Below, piece after piece: positions 26,987 through 35,067 of a stretch of DNA of 64,000 nucleotides (the stretch's first letter is position 1; every line of letters begins with the position of its first letter). Under the pieces are notes generated by a model that was given only the letters and a program-made list of their open reading frames with translations, was not told where the DNA came from and did no database searches. This DNA comes from Geobacter sp. (lineage in GTDB: Bacteria; Desulfobacterota; Desulfuromonadia; Geobacterales; Pseudopelobacteraceae): positions 118,634 through 182,633 of the forward strand of contig PJFB01000011.1 in assembly GCA_003574895.1 (NCBI GenBank). The letters are read 5' to 3'. Position numbers and translations under genes: made by a program.

Positions 26987-27688
26987 ATGATTGAACGCAC
27001 ACGCGGTCTGGTTATTGCAATTGATGGTCCTTCCGGTGCCGGCAAAAGCACGATTGCCCGACAACTTGCAACGCGGCTTGGCTACAAGCAAATCGATACC
27101 GGAGCAATGTACCGGGCAGTTGCCTATTTGATGAGCCAGGTGGGAATTGATCTGGCAAACGAAGAAAAGGTCGCCAGTTTTTGCAAGGATATCGATGTCC
27201 GCCTTGATTGCCGCAACGGTACTCAAAGGGTCCTGGCCAATGGCAAGGATGTAACCGATTATATCCGCACACCGGAGATGTCGCTCTTGACGTCACGCAT
27301 CTCAGCCCTCAGACCGGTACGGGAAGCCATGATGTGGGCTCAACGCCGCATGGGCCGTGATGGCGGCGTGGTGTTGGAAGGGCGGGACATCGGCACCGTT
27401 GTCTTTCCTGATGCCGAACTCAAATTTTTTCTGTACGCGTCTCCCGAGGAACGCGGTATCCGGCGTTTTGCGGAGCTGACCCATAAGGGGGAACAGGTGA
27501 CGCTGGAGGATACCATAAATGATGTTACCCGTCGTGATGAGCAGGATTCCCAGCGCGATCTCGCGCCGCTCAGGCAGGCCGAAGACGCTATACCAGTTGA
27601 CTCTTCGGGCATTGCCGTTGAAGAAGTGCTGGATATGATGGTGGCTGCTTTCATGGATAAGATGAATAAAATGGAAACTGAAAAATGA
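26987..27688 (+). CDS. cmk: Cytidylate kinase
   Basis: A 233-residue P-loop kinase. GPSGAGKST binds ATP near residue 16, followed by DTGAMYRAVA, GRDIGTVVFPDA and a C-terminal lid with RRDEQDSQRDLAPL. It phosphorylates CMP and dCMP. The last four bases overlap the ispH start (ATGA), so the two are translationally coupled. Confidence 0.96.
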   Translation: MIERTRGLVIAIDGPSGAGKSTIARQLATRLGYKQIDTGAMYRAVAYLMSQVGIDLANEEKVASFCKDIDVRLDCRNGTQRVLANGKDVTDYIRTPEMSLLTSRISALRPVREAMMWAQRRMGRDGGVVLEGRDIGTVVFPDAELKFFLYASPEERGIRRFAELTHKGEQVTLEDTINDVTRRDEQDSQRDLAPLRQAEDAIPVDSSGIAVEEVLDMMVAAFMDKMNKMETEK

Positions 27689-28527
27689 AAATCATCATAG
27701 CAAAGCGGGCTGGATTCTGCTTCGGTGTCAAACGTGCAACCCAGATGGCATTCGAGGCTGCCGGCAAAGCCAGTAAAACATTTACCTTGGGGCCGATCAT
27801 CCACTCCCCGCAGGTTGTGCAGAAACTCGAAGGTATGGGGGTCAAGGTAGTCAAGGATCTGGAACATACGGACAGTGGCACCATAATCATACGTTCCCAC
27901 GGCGTTCTGGCCAGCGAAATGGATGAAGCGGTTCAGAAAAAGCTTGAGATTGTCGATGCAACCTGTCCCTTTGTCAAAAAGGCCCAGGAACACGTCAAGA
28001 GCCTTTCCGAGGCTGGATACGGAGTTGTCGTAGTGGGGGATGCCGACCACCCGGAGGTTCAGGGGATCGTATCCTATGGTGGCGACAAGGTTTTCGTTGT
28101 AGGGTCCGGTGAAGAGGTCAAGCTTCTACCCAAGATGAACAAGATCGGTGTTGTTGCCCAAACCACGCAATCATTCGAGAACCTCAAGAATGTCGTTTCA
28201 GAGTGTCTTCTGCGAGGTGGCGAGATTCGTGTCTTCAATACCATTTGCGACGCAACGGCCGTGAGGCAGGAGGAAGCAAAGGAGTTGGCTTGCCAGGTGG
28301 ATTGCATGCTGGTGGTGGGCGGCTTCAACAGTGCAAATACCCGTCGCCTGGCCGAAGTATGTATCGAGATTCAGCCTAGGACACATCATATCGAGACTGC
28401 CGCCGAAATCGACCCGATCTGGTTCGAAAATGTTGAACGGGTTGGTGTTACTGCCGGCGCCTCAACTCCCAAATGGATTATCGATGAGGTCGTGAACAGG
28501 ATTGAGGCGCTTAATAAAACTAATTGA
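27685..28527 (+). CDS. ispH: 4-hydroxy-3-methylbut-2-enyl diphosphate reductase
   Basis: A 280-residue IspH/LytB protein with the three iron-sulfur cysteines in AGFCFGVKRA, DATCPFV and NTICDAT, plus GAVIRSHG-like IIIRSHG and TAGASTP. It is the last step of the non-mevalonate isoprenoid pathway and is oxygen-sensitive. The cmk-ispH-rpsA order is common in bacteria of this kind, where some genomes fuse IspH and S1; here they are separate. Confidence 0.96.
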   Translation: MKIIIAKRAGFCFGVKRATQMAFEAAGKASKTFTLGPIIHSPQVVQKLEGMGVKVVKDLEHTDSGTIIIRSHGVLASEMDEAVQKKLEIVDATCPFVKKAQEHVKSLSEAGYGVVVVGDADHPEVQGIVSYGGDKVFVVGSGEEVKLLPKMNKIGVVAQTTQSFENLKNVVSECLLRGGEIRVFNTICDATAVRQEEAKELACQVDCMLVVGGFNSANTRRLAEVCIEIQPRTHHIETAAEIDPIWFENVERVGVTAGASTPKWIIDEVVNRIEALNKTN

Positions 28528-28551
28528 AATTTTATGTAGATGTGTTACATT
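28524..28551 (+). promoter_or_regulatory. Possible promoter of rpsA
   Basis: TTGAAA and TACATT are separated by 16 bases in the gap before rpsA. It would give a leader of about 60 bases. Confidence 0.3.
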
Positions 28552-28616
28552 ATTTCGCTTCAAGAGCAAAGAAAATATAAAAGCGGTTACAGAAAACGTT
28601 CAGGGGGTAAGTTTTA

Positions 28617-30353
28617 ATGGTTGACTTTAAAAAGCTCGGCGGCGCTGACAACGGTGAACATGATGATCCGGATTCAGAGCTGCAGAGCAGTGAATTTGCT
28701 GCTCTTTACAAGGAAAGCCTCAAGGAGAGGCCCGAGCGGGACAAGATAATTGAAGGAACGGTTGTTCGCATCGATCAGGAAACGGTGCTTGTTGATATTG
28801 GTCTAAAGTCGGAAGGTTTCGTGCCTGTTTCCGAATTTCGTGATGCCAGCGGTCAGTTGAATGTTAAGGTAGGCGATCTTATACGGGTACTTATGACTCG
28901 TGAAGATGGCAAAAAGGGTTACATTCTCTCTAAAAAGAAGGCCGATTACCTGGCTGCGTGGGAGAAGATCGGTGATGCCGGGCAGGAAGGCGGCATTATC
29001 GATGGCACCATCACGGCACGGGTCAATGGCGGTTACAGTGTTGACATAGGTATTCCTGCATTCCTTCCTGCTTCCCAGGTAGATATCCGGCCATCCTCCG
29101 ATCCTGACAGCTATATCGGTCTTCAAGCTAAATTCAAAGTGATCAAGCTGAATCAGCGCCGGGACAACATTGTACTCTCACGGCGTGTATTGCTGGATGA
29201 GGAGCGACAGGCGTCACGTTCCGGCACCTTGGAGAAGCTTGAAGAAGGCATGATTGTTGATGGTATCGTAAAAAATGTTACCGAGTATGGCGCTTTTGTG
29301 GATCTGGGTGGTGTCGACGGGCTTTTGCATGTCTCTGATCTTTCGTGGGGAAGGGTAGGCAAACCCGCAGACGTCCTCAAACCTGGCCAGCAGATCAAGG
29401 CAAAGGTGCTTAAATTCGACCGCAGCAAGGGAAAGATATCTCTTGGAGTAAAGCAGACGCTTCCCGATCCTTGGTTGGAGGTCCCGGCCAAATACCCGAT
29501 CGACACCAGAGTCAAAGGGCGTGTGGTTAGCCTTATGGAATACGGCGCCTTTGTGGAACTGGAACCCGGGGTGGAAGGTCTGGTTCACGTATCTGAGATG
29601 TCATGGACAAAGCGTGTTCGCAGGGCATCTGACGTCTTGAATGTCGGTGACGAAATCGAAACAATTGTTCTTGGTATCGACATGGGCAACCGAAAGATTT
29701 CCCTTGGGCTTAAACAGGTTTTTGAAAATCCGTGGAAGGCCATCGCTGAAAAATATCCTGTTGGCACAAAGATCGAGGGCCAGATCAAAAACATGACCGA
29801 TTTTGGCATGTTCATTGGCATTGAAGAAGGTATTGACGGTCTGGTCCATGTTTCGGACATCTCCTGGACCAAGCGGATCAAACACCCTGGCGATGTTTAT
29901 GCCAAAGGCGATCTTGTCCAGGCTGTTGTTCTAAAGGTAGATGTGGAAAACGAACGCCTCTCTCTGGGTATCAAGCAACTGGAGCCGGATCCGTGGACCA
30001 TTGCTCCCAGCAAGTATCGTTCTGGTACCAAGGTGACCGGCAAGGTTACCTCGCTGACGGATTTCGGTGTCTTCGTGGAGTTGGAAGAGGGAGTTGAAGG
30101 ACTGATTCATGTCTCCGAACTTTCCAGGGAAAAGGTTCCTACTGCCAAGACCTTTGCCGAAATAGGCGACACCCTTGAGGCTGTTGTTTTGAGCTGTGAC
30201 TCAAAGGAGCGCCGCATATCCCTATCCATAAAGGCGATGCAGGCCGCAGTGGAAAAGGAAGAATTCGAGCAATATCTCGGTTCGCAGGGGAAAGCGACCT
30301 CGAACTTGGGTGAGTTGTTGCAGCAGGAAATGAACAATAAGAATAACAACTAA
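28617..30353 (+). CDS. rpsA: 30S ribosomal protein S1
   Basis: A 578-residue protein made of six S1 RNA-binding repeats. The last four are most regular, each with a V-E/D-x-G-x-x-GLVHVSE/D-like strand (GVDGLLHVSDL, GVEGLVHVSEM, GIDGLVHVSDI, GVEGLIHVSEL) and an ISLGVKQ/ISLGLKQ end. S1 binds mRNA on the small subunit and aids initiation on structured leaders. CAGGGGG seven bases upstream sets the start. ihfB follows closely. Confidence 0.97.
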   Translation: MVDFKKLGGADNGEHDDPDSELQSSEFAALYKESLKERPERDKIIEGTVVRIDQETVLVDIGLKSEGFVPVSEFRDASGQLNVKVGDLIRVLMTREDGKKGYILSKKKADYLAAWEKIGDAGQEGGIIDGTITARVNGGYSVDIGIPAFLPASQVDIRPSSDPDSYIGLQAKFKVIKLNQRRDNIVLSRRVLLDEERQASRSGTLEKLEEGMIVDGIVKNVTEYGAFVDLGGVDGLLHVSDLSWGRVGKPADVLKPGQQIKAKVLKFDRSKGKISLGVKQTLPDPWLEVPAKYPIDTRVKGRVVSLMEYGAFVELEPGVEGLVHVSEMSWTKRVRRASDVLNVGDEIETIVLGIDMGNRKISLGLKQVFENPWKAIAEKYPVGTKIEGQIKNMTDFGMFIGIEEGIDGLVHVSDISWTKRIKHPGDVYAKGDLVQAVVLKVDVENERLSLGIKQLEPDPWTIAPSKYRSGTKVTGKVTSLTDFGVFVELEEGVEGLIHVSELSREKVPTAKTFAEIGDTLEAVVLSCDSKERRISLSIKAMQAAVEKEEFEQYLGSQGKATSNLGELLQQEMNNKNNN

Positions 30354-30376
30354 GAATCACTTGTAGGAGAGACGCC

Positions 30377-30655
30377 ATGACCAAAAGTGAATTGATAGAA
30401 AAGGTAGTACAGTCGCACGGTATGCTAAATATGAAGGCTTCGGAAATGCTGGTAAACACTGTTTTCGATTCCATTGAGGATGCTCTGCGATCCGGTGACA
30501 AGGTAGAGATTCGTGGATTCGGAAGCTTTACCATCAGAGAGCGTACCGGACGAGAGGCACGCAATCCGAAGAGTGGCGAGATAGTAAGTATCCCAGCCAA
30601 GAAAACCCCGTTCTTCAAAACTGGCAAGGAACTTAAGGAGCGTGTCAACTGCTAG
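30377..30655 (+). CDS. ihfB: Integration host factor, beta subunit
   Basis: A 92-residue HU/IHF-family DNA-bending protein. GFGSFTIRERTGREARNPKSG is the conserved arm region and PAKKTPFFKTGKELKERV the C-terminal helix. The start MTKSELIEKV and the position just after rpsA match the usual rpsA-ihfB order. IHF often assists sigma-54 promoters, of which candidates occur in this window. Confidence 0.93.
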   Translation: MTKSELIEKVVQSHGMLNMKASEMLVNTVFDSIEDALRSGDKVEIRGFGSFTIRERTGREARNPKSGEIVSIPAKKTPFFKTGKELKERVNC

Positions 30656-30697
30656 TTATTTGACCGACGAGCTTTGCAGTTGCCCGTCTCTGCTACT

Positions 30698-30784
30698 GCC
30701 CGGATGGCGGAACTGGTAGACGCAAGGGACTTAAAATCCCTCGACCTAACGGTCGTGCCGGTTCGATTCCGGCTCCGGGCACCA
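30698..30784 (+). tRNA. tRNA-Leu (anticodon TAA)
   Basis: GCCCGGA pairs with TCCGGGC at the acceptor. The anticodon loop CTTAAAA gives TAA, a long variable arm is present, the T loop is GTTCGATTC, and CCA is encoded. Length 87 bases. Confidence 0.97.
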
Positions 30785-30791
30785 CACTAAG

Positions 30792-30825
30792 CAAAATGGG
30801 GCTGACCAGAAATGGTCCGCCCCTT
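30792..30825. other. Hairpin between the two tRNA genes
   Basis: GGGGCTGACCA and TGGTCCGCCCC form a stem with one mismatch around GAAA. No T run follows, so it may be a processing signal or a weak terminator. Confidence 0.45.
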
Positions 30826-30861
30826 ATACTAATCCTTTGTATAGCAAATCTTATCCAGATT

Positions 30862-30938
30862 GCGCCCGTAGCTCAGCTGGATAGAGCAACGGCCTTCTAA
30901 GCCGTAGGCCACAGGTTCGAATCCTGTCGGGCGTGCCA
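30862..30938 (+). tRNA. tRNA-Arg (anticodon TCT)
   Basis: GCGCCCG pairs with CGGGCGT (one G-T pair). The anticodon loop CTTCTAA within ACGGC/GCCGT gives TCT, the T arm is ACAGGTTCGAATCCTGT, and CCA is encoded. Confidence 0.97.
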
Positions 30939-30947
30939 ATTTTTATG

Positions 30948-30987
30948 GAATCCGATAACTGTCACTTCAAGGTTATCGGATTTTTTG
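30948..30987 (+). terminator. Terminator of the tRNA transcript
   Basis: AATCCGATAAC pairs with GTTATCGGATT, followed by six T. Confidence 0.85.
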
Positions 30988-31354
30988 TTTTCAGATGCAC
31001 TTTTTAACCGCCAATGTTGAGGATTTGACTGGAGTAGATTTTTCATTTTTACAGCAATCTCCTTGTAATCGAATCCCTTGAATAAAAACACCTGCCTTTT
31101 TAACCCCTTCAGCGCAACATTATTCTTCCCTAACCTTATAATATCTGGATATAAGCGCTCTTTACTTGTATATATGAAATATTATGCTGACGACTAACGC
31201 TAATTAATGTATACCCGTAGTATTAAACAAGGAGCCTGTTCGATAGACGTATTGTCTTTCTGATATCTTCAACGATCTTCTAAGCCGCACTACTTATCTT
31301 GACTAAATTCGCAACTCGTTATACGGAATTACAAATGAACTGGGAGGCTGAGTA
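30988..31354. other. Gene-free stretch before the chemoreceptor
   Basis: About 365 AT-rich bases without a credible gene. One short part (31269-31288, CTTCTAAGCCG core) resembles the anticodon arm of the upstream tRNA-Arg. No sigma-28 promoter of the chemotaxis type was recognised. Confidence 0.4.
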
Positions 31355-33391
31355 ATGACTTTGAAACGTTATAAAGATTGGCGACTTCTGTCCAAGGTTA
31401 TGACCATTCCGCTGGTCAGTTTCCTGATTATACTGGTTGCAGTGGAATTTTTCGTTGTCCCGTTTGTTGAACATAAATTGCTGGAAGATAAAGAAAACGC
31501 CACCCGCCAGACCGTAGAGATTGCCTATGGCATTTTGGAAGAGGCGGCGCGTTTGGCGCAATCAGGACGCGATACACAGGAAGAAGCCAAAGCTCGTGCG
31601 ATTGCGGCAATTAAGTCACTGCGTTACAGTGGCAACGAATATTTCTGGATCAATGATCTCACCCCCAAAATGATCATGCACCCCACCAAACCCGAATTGG
31701 ACGGTAAGGACCTAACAGACAACAAGGACCCGAACGGTAAGCATCTCTTTGTGGAATTCGTGAAGATTTGCAAGGAAAAGGGGGGCGGTTTCGTAGACTA
31801 CATGTGGCCCAAGCCTGGCGAGCAGAATCCGGTTCCCAAAATTTCCTATGTCAAACTATTCGCACCATGGGGATGGATCGTGGGCAGCGGCGTATACGTG
31901 GATGATGTCGTCACCGAGGTAAATCACCTGAAATGGTGGATCCATGGGGCTTCATTCCTGTTCAGCCTGCTCTTGTTGTTGCTGGCCATTTCGGTAGGCC
32001 TTGGAATCATCAGACCCTTGAAGGCGGTCATCAGTCAGCTCAAAGAGATGGCAACCGGGGATGCCGACCTGACCCAGCGGATCGAGATTACATGTCACGA
32101 CGAATCCGGAGAGTTGGCGGAATCTTTCAATTCGTTTCTTCAAAACCTGCAAAAGGTCATTAATAAGGTGCGCGATAGCGCTACCAGCGTTGCCGAATCT
32201 GCCCATGGGCTGCGTAAGCAGTCGGAAGAGATGGCGCATGGCATGCAGGAGGTTGCACTTGACGCAGGCACGGTTACTTCTGCCGGAGAGCAAATGGCTC
32301 TCACTGCTACCACTATTGCGAGCAGTTGCATGACAGCTGCCGATGCCTCTGAAACCACCTCTTCTTTTGCAAGGGACGGGGCTACAGTTGTGCAACAGAC
32401 CATTGAGGTGATGAATCAGATTTCGACACAGGTGATGGCATCGTCGACAACAGTCGGCAGTTTGGTGGAGAAGTCCAATCAGATCGGTGCGATTATCGGG
32501 ACTATCGAGGATATTGCCGATCAAACAAATCTATTGGCCCTCAACGCAGCCATAGAAGCCGCTCGTGCTGGCGAACAGGGACGCGGCTTTGCGGTTGTCG
32601 CCGATGAAGTGCGGGCTCTTGCCGAGCGTACCACCAAGGCTACCAAGGAAATTGCCACCATGATCAAGGCAATTCAGCAGGAAACCCAGGGGGCGGTTAA
32701 TATCATGAACCAGGCTGTTTCCAGGGTCCAGGAGGGAACCGGTGAAGCTGCCAAATCAGGCGAGGCGCTGCAACAGATACTTAATCAAGTCGAACAGGTT
32801 ACCAGCCAGATCAACCAGATAGCCACTACTGCCGAAGAACAGACCGCCACAACGTCGGAAATCAGCTCTAATATCGGCAGGATTACCCAGCAGGCAGTGG
32901 AAAAATGCGGGCATGCTTCCGACATGGCCAGCGGTGCCGATTCCCTTAATTCGCTGGCTGAAGAGTTGATAAGTTCGGTCAATCGTTTTCAGACAATCAT
33001 CAAATGGAATAATTGGATGAGCGTCAAGGTAAATCAGTTCGACGATGAACACAAAAAGCTGATTCAAATGATTGGCCAGCTGAATGAGGCAATGAAAAAT
33101 GGGGAAGGGGACAAGGTGATCTCCGATGTCCTTGCTTCCTTGGCTGCTTATTGCGTGAACCACTTTGCCAACGAAGAACGTCTTATGCAGCAGTATAACT
33201 ACCCGGAGTATGCTGAACATAAAAAGGCCCACGAGGCTTTTGTCCAAAAAGTTGGTGAAGCGATAAACGCCTTTGAAAATCAGACCATTACCCCTGCCAG
33301 CATCATGAACATACTGAGCGACTGGCTTATGAATCACATCCTCAAGGTAGACAAAAGGTATGCGGATTTTTTCAGCAAGAAAAAGGTGTGA
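31355..33391 (+). CDS. Methyl-accepting chemotaxis protein with C-terminal hemerythrin domain
   Basis: A 678-residue transducer: membrane segment (about 14-34), periplasmic single Cache-type sensor (about 40-190, with [15 protein letters not shown] and [14 protein letters not shown]), second membrane segment (about 197-218), HAMP, and a signalling domain whose hairpin tip reads [22 protein letters not shown]. The last 130 residues are a bacteriohemerythrin with the di-iron ligand pattern DDEH, NHFANEE, EHKKAH and NHILKVD. Such tails bind O2 and resemble DcrH of Desulfovibrio, so it probably reports oxygen as well as a periplasmic small molecule to the flagellar or pilus system. GGGAGG precedes the ATG. 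Confidence 0.94.
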   Translation: MTLKRYKDWRLLSKVMTIPLVSFLIILVAVEFFVVPFVEHKLLEDKENATRQTVEIAYGILEEAARLAQSGRDTQEEAKARAIAAIKSLRYSGNEYFWINDLTPKMIMHPTKPELDGKDLTDNKDPNGKHLFVEFVKICKEKGGGFVDYMWPKPGEQNPVPKISYVKLFAPWGWIVGSGVYVDDVVTEVNHLKWWIHGASFLFSLLLLLLAISVGLGIIRPLKAVISQLKEMATGDADLTQRIEITCHDESGELAESFNSFLQNLQKVINKVRDSATSVAESAHGLRKQSEEMAHGMQEVALDAGTVTSAGEQMALTATTIASSCMTAADASETTSSFARDGATVVQQTIEVMNQISTQVMASSTTVGSLVEKSNQIGAIIGTIEDIADQTNLLALNAAIEAARAGEQGRGFAVVADEVRALAERTTKATKEIATMIKAIQQETQGAVNIMNQAVSRVQEGTGEAAKSGEALQQILNQVEQVTSQINQIATTAEEQTATTSEISSNIGRITQQAVEKCGHASDMASGADSLNSLAEELISSVNRFQTIIKWNNWMSVKVNQFDDEHKKLIQMIGQLNEAMKNGEGDKVISDVLASLAAYCVNHFANEERLMQQYNYPEYAEHKKAHEAFVQKVGEAINAFENQTITPASIMNILSDWLMNHILKVDKRYADFFSKKKV

Positions 33392-33418
33392 ACCAAATCG
33401 TATCAAGGGGGCATGATT

Positions 33419-33721
33419 ATGAAACAAGCCGTTTTGCTGCTGACCCTATTGCTGCTCGCAGGTTTCGCTCCATCTGTTCAGGGGGCTTTGACAAAAGATC
33501 CGGGGCCTGAATTCATCAACCTGAAAAACGGTCCCAAGCCGCTTCCGTTTTCTCATAGAAAGCATCAGTTACTTCAGGATAGCGACTGTTCCCAATGCCA
33601 TTATCCAGAGAAGTGGACCATTGACGACTGGGGCAAGGATGTCGCCCATTCCATGTGTATCTCCTGTCACGAACTCAATGAAAAGGGGCCGGTCAAGTGC
33701 GATGATTGCCACAAGAAATAG
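33419..33721 (+). CDS. PpcA-like periplasmic triheme cytochrome c7
   Basis: A 100-residue precursor: signal peptide (about 1-23, ending SVQG) and a mature part of about 77 residues with three heme sites (CSQCH, CISCH, CDDCH). The axial histidines in FSHRKHQ, the VAHSMC stretch and the ending KGPVKCDDCHKK follow the PpcA family of Geobacter, which shuttles electrons through the periplasm. ATG 33419 has AGGGGG eight bases upstream; an ATG at 33413 is too close to it. It sits 28 bases after the hemerythrin chemoreceptor. Confidence 0.93.
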   Translation: MKQAVLLLTLLLLAGFAPSVQGALTKDPGPEFINLKNGPKPLPFSHRKHQLLQDSDCSQCHYPEKWTIDDWGKDVAHSMCISCHELNEKGPVKCDDCHKK

Positions 33722-33777
33722 GCAACTCCGGATGAGCGGGATGATATGTTTTCTTCCGCCTCGCACAGGGGGAAATC

Positions 33778-35034
33778 ATGCAATATGAAAGCAACGGCAA
33801 CGAACAGGCAAGGATTCCGCTTCGGAGTATTCTGGGATTGCCGGTCATTGTGGCCGCACTGGGATACTTTGTGGATATATACGATCTGGTGCTCTTCAGT
33901 ATCGTCCGGGTGCCCAGTCTCAAAAGCATCGGCATTTCCGGCCAGGAACTGATCGATAAGGGGGTCTACCTCCTCAATATGCAGATGGCCGGCATGTTGT
34001 TGGGCGGCATTCTCTGGGGAGTGCTGGGGGACCGCAAGGGACGCCTGAAGATCATGTTTGGTTCGATCTTCCTTTATTCAATTGCAAACCTTGCCAATGG
34101 CATGGTGAGCACCATTGACGCTTACGCTGTGCTGCGCTTCATTGCCGGGGTCGGACTTGCCGGCGAGTTGGGAGCTGGCATTACCTTGGTCAGTGAAGTG
34201 CTGCACAAATCCGTACGCGGTTATGGCACGATGATCGTGGCTTCGGTCGGCGTTTCCGGGGCAATCCTGGCGAATTTCGTTGCCAAGGGATTTGAATGGC
34301 GGACCGCCTTTGTTATCGGCGGTTTGCTCGGTCTGCTGCTATTGATACTGCGCATCAGCGTCACCGAGTCGGGCATGTTTAAAGGCATGGAGGGTACAGA
34401 TAAGCCGCGGGGCAACTTTTTGGCGCTGTTTACTTCCAGCGATCGCTTCAGCCGTTTTATCAACTCGATTCTGATAGGTATTCCAACTTGGTTTGTGGTT
34501 GGCGTCCTGATCACATTTTCTCCCGAGTTTGCGAAGATGCTTGATATCCAGGGGGCTGTCAGTGCGGGGAACGCGGTTATGTTTTGTTATCTGGGGTTGG
34601 TTTTCGGAGATTTTGCCAGTGGTTTTCTGAGCCAGCTTCTGAAAAGCCGTAAAAAGGTGGTACTGATTTTTCTGGGGCTCACCATGGCCGGAATAGGGGC
34701 CTATTTCACGAGCAGAGGCGTTTCGTCGGCCACGTTCTATGGTATTTGCACATTTTTGGGTTTTGCCAGTGGATACTGGGCGATCTTTGTCACGATAGCA
34801 GCAGAGCAGTTCGGTACCAATCTGCGGGCAACCGTTGCCACCACCGTGCCCAATTTTGTGCGCGGCATGGTGGTTCCCATCACCATTATGTTTCAACTTT
34901 TGCGCAAAGGGCTTGGCTTGCAGCAAGGAGCATTGAGTGTGGGGGCCATATGCATGGCGGTGGCGCTTTTTTCCCTGTGGCGCTTGCAGGAAACCTTCCA
35001 CAAGGATCTGGACTATTTCGAGGAATATCTTTGA
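33778..35034 (+). CDS. Major facilitator superfamily transporter
   Basis: A 418-residue protein with about twelve hydrophobic segments. The loop after the second segment reads GDRKGRLKIMFGS, the MFS signature, and FIAGVGLAGELGAGITLVSE is typical of the metabolite:H+ symporter branch. GGGGGAAATC precedes ATG. The substrate is unknown. Confidence 0.88.
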   Translation: MQYESNGNEQARIPLRSILGLPVIVAALGYFVDIYDLVLFSIVRVPSLKSIGISGQELIDKGVYLLNMQMAGMLLGGILWGVLGDRKGRLKIMFGSIFLYSIANLANGMVSTIDAYAVLRFIAGVGLAGELGAGITLVSEVLHKSVRGYGTMIVASVGVSGAILANFVAKGFEWRTAFVIGGLLGLLLLILRISVTESGMFKGMEGTDKPRGNFLALFTSSDRFSRFINSILIGIPTWFVVGVLITFSPEFAKMLDIQGAVSAGNAVMFCYLGLVFGDFASGFLSQLLKSRKKVVLIFLGLTMAGIGAYFTSRGVSSATFYGICTFLGFASGYWAIFVTIAAEQFGTNLRATVATTVPNFVRGMVVPITIMFQLLRKGLGLQQGALSVGAICMAVALFSLWRLQETFHKDLDYFEEYL

Positions 35035-35067
35035 GGTGATGGTTGGTTGATGTCACTGCCGCGTCGG

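Noticed and set aside
30897..31091. Minus-strand frame ending ARQDSNLWPTA
   Set aside because: This is the familiar false peptide from the reverse strand of a tRNA-Arg gene.
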